Origin: JADGRB01 sp963835825
GTDB lineage: Bacteria > Myxococcota_A > Polyangia > Fen-1088
Length of the DNA: 64,000 nucleotides
Direction of reading: 5' to 3'
NCBI GenBank assembly: GCA_963835825.1
Contig: CAWIGZ010000006.1
Location: 1 to 64,000 of the forward strand
Shown here: positions 30,920 through 39,740 of the stretch, one piece after another
Layout of the letters: every line of letters begins with the position of its first letter
How positions within the stretch are numbered: the first letter of the stretch is position 1
Translations under genes and position numbers: made by a program
The notes under the pieces: generated by a model
Databases searched by the model: none
What the model was told of the DNA's origin: nothing
Seen by the model: the letters and a program-made list of their open reading frames with translations, nothing else

Positions 30920-31525
30920 ATGAGCAGAGCCGGTGTGATGGCGGTGCTGTTGAGCTTGGGGCTCACTTGTCTGGTCGGGGTGCGCGCCTACGGTGACGAG
31001 ACGCCCGGCGATGGAGCGCCGGGTCCCTCCTCGATCGGCGACCCATCCGAGCCTGAGACGACGACCTCTTCCTTCTCCGTCGAAAGCATCGATCGGACCG
31101 ATCGATCGATGGTCGTTCAAAGCCCGGATGGTTCTCGGATGAAGGTCAAGGTCGCGCCGACGGTCGCGGCGTTCGACGAGGTCCGGAAGGGAGATCAGGT
31201 CGAGCTCGATTACTTCCCGGCATCGGTGCTTTCCTTCGGCGCCGCCGACTCTCCGGCGACGCAGACGCGCCAGACGCCAACGCGTGCCAGCGCCCCGCCC
31301 CTCGGTCCGGCAGCCGCGCAGGTGATCACCGTCGCGGCGCGCGTCACCGCGGTCGATAAGAACGCCGGCACGCTCCAGGTCACGACAGCCGATGGACCAC
31401 AGACTCTGCTCGTCCGGGGGCCGGTAGAGCGGCGAGAGCTGAGGTCTCTCGGCCCGGGTGACACGGTCGTCGTCACCTACCCGGAACCGGTGGCGACCGG
31501 CCTGCGCACCAGCGCCCGCAGCTGA
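30920..31525 (+). CDS. Secreted protein with two similar small beta domains
   Basis: A 201-residue product from the ATG at 30920, which has GGAGG at good spacing. Signal peptide AGVMAVLLSLGLTCLVGVRA. Two related modules follow. The first is VESIDRTDRSMVVQSPDGSR then MKVKVAPTV...GDQVELDY; the second is VTAVDKNAGTLQVTTADGPQ then LLVRGPV...GDTVVVTYPEP. Each reads like a small OB-like or SH3-like beta unit with a final GDxV motif. No enzyme signature. Divergent from the GT4-YHS gene. Periplasmic role unknown. Confidence 0.7.
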   Translation: MSRAGVMAVLLSLGLTCLVGVRAYGDETPGDGAPGPSSIGDPSEPETTTSSFSVESIDRTDRSMVVQSPDGSRMKVKVAPTVAAFDEVRKGDQVELDYFPASVLSFGAADSPATQTRQTPTRASAPPLGPAAAQVITVAARVTAVDKNAGTLQVTTADGPQTLLVRGPVERRELRSLGPGDTVVVTYPEPVATGLRTSARS

Positions 31526-31591
31526 CGAGGCTCGGCGGTGGCTGTCCCGGACGCAACCCGTTCCGGGCGAGCGGCCGCGGCGGGAGTCCCG

Positions 31592-32716
31592 TCAGGAAGG
31601 GGGGCGCCTGGCGCCCAGGACTTCGAGATAGGCATTCACGGCAGCCTCCTCCGAGAAGCGCTCGACGGCGTGGTGGACGCGCGGGGGACCGGTGCGGGCT
31701 TGGTCGAGCAAGGCGGAGATGCCGCGCGCCAGCGCCGCGGGATCGCGCGGGGGGACCAGGGGACCGAGCGTTCCATTGTCCAGGACCTCGCGCGCGCCGC
31801 CCGGACCGTCGGTGCTGATGACACGGCAGCCGCAGGCCATGGCCTGGATCAGCGCGCCGGGCAGACCCTCGTAGATGGACGACAGCGCGAACACCGAAGC
31901 CCGAGACATGTAGCGGAACGGGTTGTGGTCGTGGCCGGGGAGCTTCACGTCGGCGGCGATGCCGAGCTCTCCGGCCAGCTGTTCGAGCGCCCGGCGCTGG
32001 GGCCCCTCGCCGAGGATCACCAGTCGCGCCGCGCGCCCGGCCCGGACCTGCGCGAAAGCCCGCAGCAGCGTCGAGAAGTCCTTCTGGGGCGCGAGGCGCC
32101 CGACGCCGAGCACGACGGGGGGCGCGCCGGGCGCGAACCAGGGATTGTCGAGCGAGGCCGCCGCCGCGTCGGGCAGCGCGGCGGTCACGATGGGGTTGTA
32201 GATGGTGCGGATGCGGCCGACGTCGAGACCGAGCTCTTCGGTCAGGCTGGCGGCGACGCTGCGAGAGACGGCGACGACCCGGTCGGCCGCCCGGTAGGCG
32301 TGCCGCATGAGAGGGCGCAGCAGGCGCGCCTGTCGATCGAGCGCGGCGGCCGGCAGCAGCACGTTGGCCTCGCGCAGGACGATCGGGATCCCGGTGCGAG
32401 CGAACGCGGCGGCGCCGATGGCGAGGACGTTGGCGTGCTCGAGCGTCGACAGCAGGGCAGCCGGACGCTCGCGCCTCAGGTAACGAATCAGGGCGGGGAG
32501 GGCCAGGACGGTTCGGGAGGCGTTCAGGCTGACCGGGCGCGGTCCGGAGGGAACCTGGCCCTCGAGCGGCCCTCCCGGGATGGCGACCACCAGATCGACG
32601 GCGTGACCGCGCGCGGAGAACGAGGCCGCCAGCTGCAACATCACCCGCTCCGCTCCGCCGTCGTCGAGCGTGGGAAGAAACAGCGCCAGCCGCTCGTTTG
32701 AACCGACCGGGATCAT
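31592..32716 (-). CDS. GT4-family glycosyltransferase
   Basis: A 374-residue GT-B enzyme. The N-terminal acceptor domain begins LALFLPTLDDGGAERVMLQL, a signature of GT4 polysaccharide glycosyltransferases. The donor domain has VVLGVGRLAPQKDFSTLLRA, ARLVILGEGPQRRALEQLAG, VFALSSIYEGLPGALIQAMA with the E-x7-E-like motif, and VISTDGPGGAREVLDNG. Retaining, nucleotide-sugar dependent. It lies among flippase, UbiA and deacetylase genes, consistent with surface polysaccharide or glycolipid assembly on the cytoplasmic membrane. Confidence 0.9.
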   Translation of the reverse strand: MIPVGSNERLALFLPTLDDGGAERVMLQLAASFSARGHAVDLVVAIPGGPLEGQVPSGPRPVSLNASRTVLALPALIRYLRRERPAALLSTLEHANVLAIGAAAFARTGIPIVLREANVLLPAAALDRQARLLRPLMRHAYRAADRVVAVSRSVAASLTEELGLDVGRIRTIYNPIVTAALPDAAAASLDNPWFAPGAPPVVLGVGRLAPQKDFSTLLRAFAQVRAGRAARLVILGEGPQRRALEQLAGELGIAADVKLPGHDHNPFRYMSRASVFALSSIYEGLPGALIQAMACGCRVISTDGPGGAREVLDNGTLGPLVPPRDPAALARGISALLDQARTGPPRVHHAVERFSEEAAVNAYLEVLGARRPPS

Positions 32717-32799
32717 GTCTTCGGCGCGAAACTACCAGAGACGACGGCGCGCCCGTCATTTGACCGACCACATCGCCGCGGTTACATACGGATCGCGCG

Positions 32800-33625
32800 A
32801 TGCTCTGTAGCCAGTGCGGAACCCAAAACCCCGAGGAGGCGTCCTTCTGCCTCGCTTGCGGGACGCACCTGGCGACCGGCGCTGCCGCGGCGCGAGCAGG
32901 AGGAAGATTCGAGCGTGGCCAGGCTGCGGGCCGCGCTGGACCGCAAGGCGGCCCAGCAGATGGCCGAACGGCCGGTGGGCCCGAACGGCTTCCGTTTGGT
33001 CTTCGTGCACCACGATGGCTCCGACGGGGCCAGCTACGTCATGCGCGGCAGCCAGATCGACATCGGACGGACGGAGGGCGATCTGCTGTTCGAGGATGCT
33101 TACCTGTCCCCGCGGCACGCGCGCATCGTGACCGCCGCGACCGGCCAGGTGCTGAGCGATCTGCAGAGCAAGAACGGCATCTACATCCGCCTGCGTGCCG
33201 GCGCCGAGCTGCGGCACGGCGATCTGATCCTGGTCGGCCGGCAGGTGCTGGAATTCGAGCTGATTCCCGACTTCGAACGGGACCTTCGCCCCGCGGTTCA
33301 GCACAACGTCATTCAGTTCGGGACGAACAGCCGGCCCTCCTGGGCCAGGCTGCGGCAGATCGGGCCGGCCGGAGTCGCCCACGACGTGTTCTATCTCAGC
33401 CGGGAACAGATGGTGCTCGGGCGTGAACAGGGCGACATCGTCTTCTCGGACGACCAGTTCATGTCGCGCCGGCACGCGCAGCTTTCGCTGCAGGCTGGTG
33501 AGGCGCGCCTCGAGGACCTCGGCAGCTCGAATGGGACGTTCGTGCGGCTGCGCGGCGACCACCTTCTCGTTCCGGGTGACATCATGCGAATCGGGAACGT
33601 CCTCCTCCGCTTCGAAAGGACGTGA
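32800..33625 (+). pseudogene. Zinc-ribbon plus double FHA-domain protein, one frameshift
   Basis: The ATG at 32800 opens a zinc ribbon (MLCSQCGTQNPEEASFCLAC). The frame then shifts by one base between about 32870 and 32915 and continues as RREQEEDSSVARLRAALDRK. Two FHA domains follow: IDIGRTEGDLLFEDAYLSPR with HARIV and SDLQSKNGIYI; then MVLGREQGDIVFSDDQFMSR with RHAQLSL and EDLGSSNGTFVRL. FHA domains bind phosphothreonine, so it is a likely reader of a Ser/Thr kinase such as that at 51.8 kb. The downstream part is an intact 236-codon ORF from a GTG and could be made alone. Zinc-ribbon/FHA fusions are common in Myxococcota. Confidence 0.8.
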
Positions 33626-34746
33626 GCGCGGAGAACCCGCCCCCATCGGCTCAGCGATCTGTCTGGGAGTAGCTCGAGCTCGGCGGCGACGGCGAGGTGG
33701 TCGGAGACGCGGGGTGAGATGGTGGCGACCTGGAGGAAACGGAAGCGCGGCCCGGCCAGGACGCGATCGATGCGCATCCAGACCATTCTCTGCGCCGGGT
33801 AGCTGTAGCCGAATCCCCAACCCGCCTCGTCGAAGCCGTCGTTGAACCGGCCCAACCAGTGCGACAACGCCCAGCTCAGGCCGGGCAGGTTGGTGTCACC
33901 GGCGATGATGACCGGGTCGGAGGAGCTCGCGGCGTCCGCGGCCAACACGCGGACCTGTTCCAGCCGCTCCCGGGTGTTCGCCTCCATCGTCTTCGCCGTG
34001 AACGAGCGAAGGTCCTTGCGCAGACGATTGAAGGCCTCGTGAGGCGAGAGGGGGTGCACCGCGAAGAGGCGGATCGCCCCCGCGGGCGTGCGCAGGCGGA
34101 CGCGCGCGTACGCGGCCGGACGTGACTTGCCGTCGCTCCAGACCGCTGGGGGCAGCGCCGCCTCCTCGATGGGAAAGCGGCTGGCGACCACGAACTGGCC
34201 GAGGTGCCGGAAGGCACGACCTGGCAGGCCGAGGCGGAGCGCTTCCACCTCGTCGCCGGCCACCTCCTCCAGTACGATCACGTCAGGATCGGCGCCGCGG
34301 ATGCGATCGAGGATCTCGCCGGGGCCGTTCCTGCCCAGCCCGGTGTTCAAGGTGAAGAGCCGAAGACGTTGCGCCCCCGGCGTGGCCGGGCGGGCCGGGC
34401 CGAGGCGCAGCCCCATCAACGGGAAGAGCAGGACGAACGCCGCGACGACCTGCGTGACGAGCAGCCGGTAGGACCGGGCGGTCAGAAGCGCCGCAATCAG
34501 GAGCGGCAGCGGCAGCGCGAACCCGATCCGGGGAAGGTAGAGGGCGATGGTCGTCACCCACCAGCGCTCTCCGATCAGCCGAAGCGCTGCCACCACCGCC
34601 AGCAGAGCGACCAGGTAGCCGACCGCCGAAAATTCGATGATCGACCTGGCCAGCGCCGGGAACCGGGCGGTCCGGGCAGAGGCCGCCGGCGCGCCCTTCC
34701 CGGAGGCGCCCCGATTGTCGCCACACGTCTTGGAGGGTCCGCTCAT
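33391..34746 (-). CDS. Membrane-anchored endonuclease/exonuclease/phosphatase-family protein
   Basis: About 451 residues in the literal ORF, starting at the ATG at 34746. The N-terminal part has about three transmembrane segments (FSAVGYLVALLAVVAALRLI, TTIALYLPRIGFALPLPLLI, LLVTQVVAAFVLLFPLMGL). An EEP domain follows: LRLFTLNTGLG, PDVIVLEEVAGDE (metal-binding Glu), RLFAVHPLSPHE, PVIIAGDTNLPG and RVSDHLAVAAELEL (final D-H pair). The last 85 residues run antisense through the FHA gene. A one-base shift near 33660 would give a stop at 33651, so the true end is probably there. Substrate unknown; this family includes phospholipases and phosphatases. Confidence 0.8.
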   Translation of the reverse strand: MSGPSKTCGDNRGASGKGAPAASARTARFPALARSIIEFSAVGYLVALLAVVAALRLIGERWWVTTIALYLPRIGFALPLPLLIAALLTARSYRLLVTQVVAAFVLLFPLMGLRLGPARPATPGAQRLRLFTLNTGLGRNGPGEILDRIRGADPDVIVLEEVAGDEVEALRLGLPGRAFRHLGQFVVASRFPIEEAALPPAVWSDGKSRPAAYARVRLRTPAGAIRLFAVHPLSPHEAFNRLRKDLRSFTAKTMEANTRERLEQVRVLAADAASSSDPVIIAGDTNLPGLSWALSHWLGRFNDGFDEAGWGFGYSYPAQRMVWMRIDRVLAGPRFRFLQVATISPRVSDHLAVAAELELLPDRSLSRWGRVLRAHVLSKRRRTFPIRMMSPGTRRWSPRSRTNVPFELPRSSRRASPACSESCACRRDMNWSSEKTMSPCSRPSTICSRLR

Positions 34747-34947
34747 TGCCGCCAAAACAGGGAAAACCTAAGCACCGGCGCGCGCGGCGCCCGCCGGCTC
34801 AGGTTCGACGAGAGCCGCTCATTGTCTGCTATTCTCGCCCGGCGACGTGCGTGGCGCCGCCCGTCAGCGTCGCCATCCCCATGATCGATCCCTCAGGACG
34901 GCAGAACCTTCCCCACGGCCGCCTGACAGCGCAGTGAAGGCGGCGCG

Positions 34948-36464
34948 GTGAAAGGGGCGCAATCTCCCATCAGGCGTCTCTTCGTCCAGGCGTCGCACTA
35001 CTCCGTCGCCAACCTGCTGACGACGGCCGCGGGGCTGATCAGCTTCCCGCTCATGACGCGGATCTTCACCGTCGCCGATTACGGCGTCATGAACCTGATC
35101 TCCGCGACGCTGACGGTGTCGGTGGCCCTGGGAAAGCTCGGTGTTCAGCACTCGATCATCCGGTACCGATCCGAGATCACCGCCGGCAAGGGGAAGTTCA
35201 GCACCCCGCAGCTCTATTCGACGACCTTCTTCGGAATGAGCGCCAGCGGCCTCTGCATCACGCTGCTCTTGGTCGCCGCGATCGAGCTCCTTCCCGGCCA
35301 GTGGCTGGGCGATCCGCGTCTCAAGGGGCTGTTTGCCGTCGGTGCGCTGGTCGTCGTCATTCAGGTCTTCGAGAGCGTGCTCTTCAATTTTTTGCGCGCC
35401 GACCAGGAGACGACGGTGCTGATGAAGTACCAGATCGTCAAGAGGTACCTCGGCCTGGCCCTGGTCCTGCTGGCGCTGTTCGCGATCTCCCGGACCCTGC
35501 TGGCGTTCTACTGGGCGACCGTCGCCACCGAGGCGCTGGCCATCGGGGTGCTCGCCGTCGCGTTCTTCCGCCGCGAGGGGGGCATCCGGATCGACCGCAG
35601 GGATTTCTCCCCCCGCTTTATCGCGAGCTTCTGGGGTTCGGCATCCCGATGATGATCGGCTACGAGATGTCGGGGATCATCCTGGCCGTCGGCGACCGGT
35701 ACGTCATTCACGGCATGATCGGAGCGACGGCGCTGGGCCTGTATTCGGCCGCCTACAACCTCTGCACCTACGTGCAATCGACCTTCGTGGCCTCCGTCGG
35801 CCAGGCGGTGATGCCGCTCTACATTCAGATCTGGGATCAAAAAGGGCCGGAGGAGACGGCGGCCTTCGTTGCCCGTTCGTTGCGCAACTACATCATCTTC
35901 GCGGCCCCGGTGATCGCCGGCCTGGCGTCGGTGGGACCACAGCTGCTCCCCTCGCTGGCATCCCAAAGATATGCCAGCGGCGCGGCCATCCTCCCCTGGG
36001 TCATCGGCGGCATGGTGCTGGAAGGGGCGAACGCGATGCTGGCGGCGGGGCTGTTCATTCACCGAAAGACGAGGCACATCGGGGCGGTGGTGTTCAGCGC
36101 GGCCATCATCAATCTGGTGCTCAACGTGATTCTCGTGCCGCGCATCGGGATCAAGGGCGCCGCCGTCGCCACGCTGGTGAGCTATGCGATCGCCTCGTGC
36201 GCGCTCGCCTTCGCCGCCCGCCGCTTCCTTCCCGTGAGCATCCCCTGGATGACGATGGCGCGCGCGGCGCTCGCCGCGTGCGCGATGTACGCCTCCCTGG
36301 CCTACCTCTGCCCGGACCGCCACCTCCTGACGGTCGCCGTTCGCGCGCTGGTCGGCCCCCCCATCTATGTCCTGCTGATCGCTCTCATCGATCCGGACGC
36401 GCGCGCGCTGGTGACAAAGGGGCGCGCCGGGTTGCGAAACCTCCTCGGTCCCGCCGTCTCCTGA
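34948..36464 (+). pseudogene. Polysaccharide flippase (MATE/Wzx-type), one frameshift
   Basis: Two overlapping frames form one roughly 505-residue flippase. The first half runs from the GTG at 34948: SVANLLTTAAGLISFPLMTR, IFTVADYGVMNLISATLTVS and FNFLRADQETTVLMKYQI. Near 35610-35620, in a run of six C, one base appears missing, and the protein continues as LLGFGIPMMIGYEMSGIILA, GDRYVIHGMIGATALGLYSA and LNVILVPRIGIKGAAVATLV. About 12-14 transmembrane helices are expected. It would translocate an undecaprenyl-linked glycan. The homopolymer position makes a sequencing error quite possible. Confidence 0.85.
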
Positions 36465-36503
36465 GCGCGCAGGGGGGCGCGGGACGGTTCGTGGGTCCCG
36501 AGC

Positions 36504-37409
36504 TCACGCCGGCCAGAAGCGAGCCGCGACGGCCACCCCGCCCACGGCCAGCGCGCAGAGCCAGCTCCGGCGGTCGGTGAGGGCGAACTTCACGGGGTCG
36601 TCGTTCATCTCCCCACGATGCGTGAGGAACCAGATCCAGCTGATCCAGTAGAGCAGCACCGGGCAGATCAGCCAGAGGAGCCTCGGCTGCGAATAGATGG
36701 CGGTTCCGGCGCTGCTCTCGATGTAGAGGCAGAACACCAGCACGGCCAGGTACCCGGCGGTGGTTCCCATCGAGATGACCATCGTCAGATCCTGCGCGTA
36801 ATACCCCCGGCTGCGGAGCTTGCCGTTCTCGTCGAGCGCGTGGCGCAGCTCGATGTGGCGCTTGGCAAAGGCCAGGCTGAGGAAGATGAACATCGAGAAG
36901 GCGAGCAGCCAGGCGCTGATGGAGACGCCGGTCGCGAATCCCCCCGCCAGGACCCGTTGCGTGTAGAGCCAGGCCAGGACGATGACGTCGACCAGCAGCA
37001 GGCGCTTCAAATAGAACGAGTAGGCGACGGTGATGGCGAAGTACAGCACCAGCATGGCGAAGAACGACTTCGGCAAAGCGTAGAGCGAGATGGCCACGCT
37101 GATGGCCAGCAGGGCCAGGATCAGCGGTGGACCGTAGGCGGTCGGCAGCGCGCCGGAAGCGAACGGCCGCCGGTGCTTGGTCGGATGGGCGCGATCGGCC
37201 GCCACGTCCATGACGTCGTTGAAGACGTAGCCGGCCGAGGCGCAGAGGCTGAGCGCCAGCGCCGCCAGCGCCGCGTGCAGGACCTGAATGACCGACAGGC
37301 CGTGCGGCGCCAGGAGCACCGGCACCACGACCAGCGCGTTCTTCGACCACTGGTGCAGGCGGATCACCTTCAGGGCCGCCTTCAAACGGGACGGTCTGGC
37401 TGGCGTCAC
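36504..37409 (-). CDS. UbiA-family prenyltransferase
   Basis: A 301-residue product from the GTG at 37409. Starts RLKAALKVIRLHQWSKNALV, then the prenyl-diphosphate-binding motif NDVMDVAADRAHPTKHRRPF. Further helices include LILALLAISVAISLYALP, VLAWLYTQRVLAGGFATGVS and a final LCALAVGGVAVAARFW. The HQWSKN start and HPxKxxRPxASG motif are those of the subgroup including decaprenyl-phosphate phosphoribosyltransferase-like enzymes, which link a polyprenyl phosphate to a sugar phosphate. That fits the neighbouring glycan genes. The open frame continues upstream to 37940 but overlaps the Rieske gene. Confidence 0.88.
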   Translation of the reverse strand: MTPARPSRLKAALKVIRLHQWSKNALVVVPVLLAPHGLSVIQVLHAALAALALSLCASAGYVFNDVMDVAADRAHPTKHRRPFASGALPTAYGPPLILALLAISVAISLYALPKSFFAMLVLYFAITVAYSFYLKRLLLVDVIVLAWLYTQRVLAGGFATGVSISAWLLAFSMFIFLSLAFAKRHIELRHALDENGKLRSRGYYAQDLTMVISMGTTAGYLAVLVFCLYIESSAGTAIYSQPRLLWLICPVLLYWISWIWFLTHRGEMNDDPVKFALTDRRSWLCALAVGGVAVAARFWPA

Positions 37410-37519
37410 ACGAACCTTTGGTCTGCGCGGATCACGGAGCGGCTCTCGTTTCGGAGCAACGAATGTACCGCCTCTTGGCGCAGTCGACCAAACTCGATTG
37501 CGGCCGGAGAACGAACGGC

Positions 37520-39052
37520 TCAGCGGTTGAGCGGACGAATCTCCTTCACCAGCAGCGGCGTCTCGCCGCCCCAGAGGCAACGCCCCCCCTTCCGGAGATC
37601 GAACCGCCAGCCGTGGGCCGTGCAGGTGAGCACGCCGCGCTCGATGACCGCGTACTCGAGGTCGCGCCCGCGATGGGGGCAGAAGCGCTGGCAGACGTAC
37701 TCCATCTGCTCGTCCTGCACGGTGATGAGCGCGGGGTCGAGGAGACGAACCAGATCGAACAGCGACTCGTCGTGCCGGTAATCGAAATGTTGCATGAGCT
37801 TGGGGATCTCCCGATCGGGATCGCGGGTGATGGTCACCTCCCGGCTCATCAGAAGCTCGTGCCAGGTCAGCTTGCCCTGCAGAACCAGGCTGACCCAGGC
37901 GCTCTCCAGCGACAGGATGAACGCGGCGGGCTCCTCGCACTCGGTCAGATAGCGGTACGGCTTCTTTCGAAAGTCGATCCAGACCGACGGTCCGTCGGTG
38001 AGGCGAAACTGAATGATGGTCCCGAGCTCGGCGGTCATGTCCTCGAACTGGAAGAAATCACGCAGGTAGGAACGGAAGTCCTTGGTGTCGACCGGCTCCG
38101 CCTCGGCCCGCCGTTCGGTGAGGTAGCTCGCGCGCAGGGGGCCGCGCAGGTCGCGCTGGGCCGCGAGATAGCTCCGCTTGTCGTCGTAGGGTCGGCGGCC
38201 CGCGAAGCTCCAGTCGCCGTCCTCGCGGCTGGCGACGTCTCCCGGATAGAGGGGGTGCAGGCGCTCACGCAGCTCCGGCGCCTCGTGCGCGGCCCGCGCC
38301 AGGAGCTCGTCGGCGTCGAAGAAGATGCTGCCCCCGAAGTTCAGCTCGAACCCCCGTTCGTCGACGAAGCAGGGGGGGCCCCCCGAGGGGACGACGTGGC
38401 GCGCGCCGGCGCGCCTGGCGGCGTCGAAGAAGCGCCGCGCGATGGCCGCGACCTCCCGTTCGACCTCCGCCTTCATCCGCTCCGGAGGGAAGTCGTAGAC
38501 GGCGGGGAAGTAAGAGGCGCCCGAGAATTGAAGGACATGAACGGCCGGTTTCAGCGCCGCGATCCGGTCCAGCGCCGCGTCGTCGAGCGGGCAGTCGTTC
38601 TGATTGACGATCACCTCTCCCTCGCGTTCGACCACCAGCGCCGCGCCGAGGAGGTGCCTGGCCGGCGAGGCCAGCAGGGAGAGCCGCGTGCCATCGCCGA
38701 GCTCGACCGCCTCGCCGTCGCCCAGCTCCAGCACGTCGCTGAACCCCAGCGCCCGCACCTGCTCCCCGAGCACCTTCGAAGCCAGCTTGGGGAGAATGAC
38801 CCGCAAGGTCTTGGGGAACCCGCGCAGCGTCTCCACGTCGAAATGATCGGGCCGGGGGCTGCTGAGGAAGAGATTCGGCGTGTCGTGCAGAGCGCTCGGC
38901 GCCAGGTGATCGTTGCGAGGAAACTGGTGCCAGCTGGCGAGATAGGCGCCGCGCGGGGAGAGCCAGGGATCGCAAACGATCCGGGCAGAGCCGAGGCGGA
39001 CGTCCAGGCCGGCGTGGCCGAGCGAGGTGATCGTGGATCTCATCGGTGACAT
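37520..39052 (-). CDS. Metallo-beta-lactamase-fold plus Rieske [2Fe-2S] protein
   Basis: A 510-residue protein. The N-terminal half has an MBL-like layout (ITSLGHAGLDVRLGSARIVC, DPWLSPRGA, FLSSPRPDHFD, VVPSGGPPCFVDE). The C-terminal half contains a Rieske cluster-binding pair: CQRFCPHRGRDLEYA (Cys-x-His) and LTCTAHGWRFDLRKG (Cys-x2-His). MBL plus Rieske in one chain recalls CMP-N-acetylneuraminate hydroxylase-like proteins; here the Rieske part is C-terminal. It may hydroxylate a sugar, lipid or peptide substrate of the cluster. It diverges from the GNAT gene with a 23-base gap. Start could also be the Met three codons in. Confidence 0.82.
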   Translation of the reverse strand: MSPMRSTITSLGHAGLDVRLGSARIVCDPWLSPRGAYLASWHQFPRNDHLAPSALHDTPNLFLSSPRPDHFDVETLRGFPKTLRVILPKLASKVLGEQVRALGFSDVLELGDGEAVELGDGTRLSLLASPARHLLGAALVVEREGEVIVNQNDCPLDDAALDRIAALKPAVHVLQFSGASYFPAVYDFPPERMKAEVEREVAAIARRFFDAARRAGARHVVPSGGPPCFVDERGFELNFGGSIFFDADELLARAAHEAPELRERLHPLYPGDVASREDGDWSFAGRRPYDDKRSYLAAQRDLRGPLRASYLTERRAEAEPVDTKDFRSYLRDFFQFEDMTAELGTIIQFRLTDGPSVWIDFRKKPYRYLTECEEPAAFILSLESAWVSLVLQGKLTWHELLMSREVTITRDPDREIPKLMQHFDYRHDESLFDLVRLLDPALITVQDEQMEYVCQRFCPHRGRDLEYAVIERGVLTCTAHGWRFDLRKGGRCLWGGETPLLVKEIRPLNR

Positions 39053-39075
39053 GAGCTGTTAAAACAGAGCCTCGC

Positions 39076-39684
39076 ATGAAGCAGACCGACGTGACAGCGA
39101 CGACGCTCGAGGGGACACGCATTCGGCTGGAGCCGCTCGCCGAGGCGCACCACCCGGCGCTCTGCGCGGTGGGACTGGACCCCGAGCTGTGGCGGTGGTC
39201 CCCCAAGCCGGTTCACACGGCCGCCGACATGGCGGCTTACATCGCCTTCGCCCTGGCCGAGAGGGCGGCGGGGCGGGCAGTCCCCTTTGCCATCATCGAC
39301 AAGGCGACCGGCCAGGCGATCGGCAGCACGCGTTACGGCGCGATCGAGCCGGCGCACCGGCGGGTCGAGATCGGCTGGAGCTGGCTCGGGCGAGCCTGGC
39401 AGCGAACCGGCTCCAATACCGAGGCTAAGTACCTGCTTTTGCAGCACGCCTTCGAGACTCTCGGCTGCCTCCGCGTGGAGCTCAAGACCGACGCCCTGAA
39501 CGAACGGTCCCGCGCCGCCATTCGCCGCATCGGAGCCCGGGAAGAGGGAACGCTGCGCAGTCACATGATCACGGCCAGCGGGAGGGTTCGAGACTCGGTC
39601 TATTACAGCATCTTGGATGCAGAGTGGCCGGAGGTGAAGAAGGCCCTCGAGGCGCGACTCCAGGGCCGTTTCAAAATTGTTTGA
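39076..39684 (+). CDS. GNAT-family N-acetyltransferase (RimJ/RimL type)
   Basis: A 202-residue acetyltransferase. Typical features are TLEGTRIRLEPLAEAHHPAL, ATGQAIGSTRYGAIEPAHRR, VEIGWSWLGRAWQRTGSNTE and the C-terminal CLRVELKTDALNERSRAAIR block followed by IGAREEGTLRSHMI. This arrangement is that of RimJ/RimL-type enzymes that acetylate protein N-termini or small amines with acetyl-CoA. It is the first of five co-directional genes ending at the AMP ligase and may acetylate a cluster intermediate. Confidence 0.9.
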   Translation: MKQTDVTATTLEGTRIRLEPLAEAHHPALCAVGLDPELWRWSPKPVHTAADMAAYIAFALAERAAGRAVPFAIIDKATGQAIGSTRYGAIEPAHRRVEIGWSWLGRAWQRTGSNTEAKYLLLQHAFETLGCLRVELKTDALNERSRAAIRRIGAREEGTLRSHMITASGRVRDSVYYSILDAEWPEVKKALEARLQGRFKIV

Positions 39685-39705
39685 TGATTTCAGGCTTCCG
39701 CGTGG

Positions 39706-39735
39706 TTGACCGGAATTCCGCCGATGCTGTAGCGT
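39706..39735 (+). promoter_or_regulatory. Possible promoter of the HDO operon
   Basis: TTGACC (39706-39711) with an 18-base spacer to TAGCGT (39730-39735). Transcription would start about at the ATG at 39741, which has no ribosome site, so a leaderless message is possible. The -10 match is weak. Confidence 0.3.
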
Positions 39736-39740
39736 TAGTC

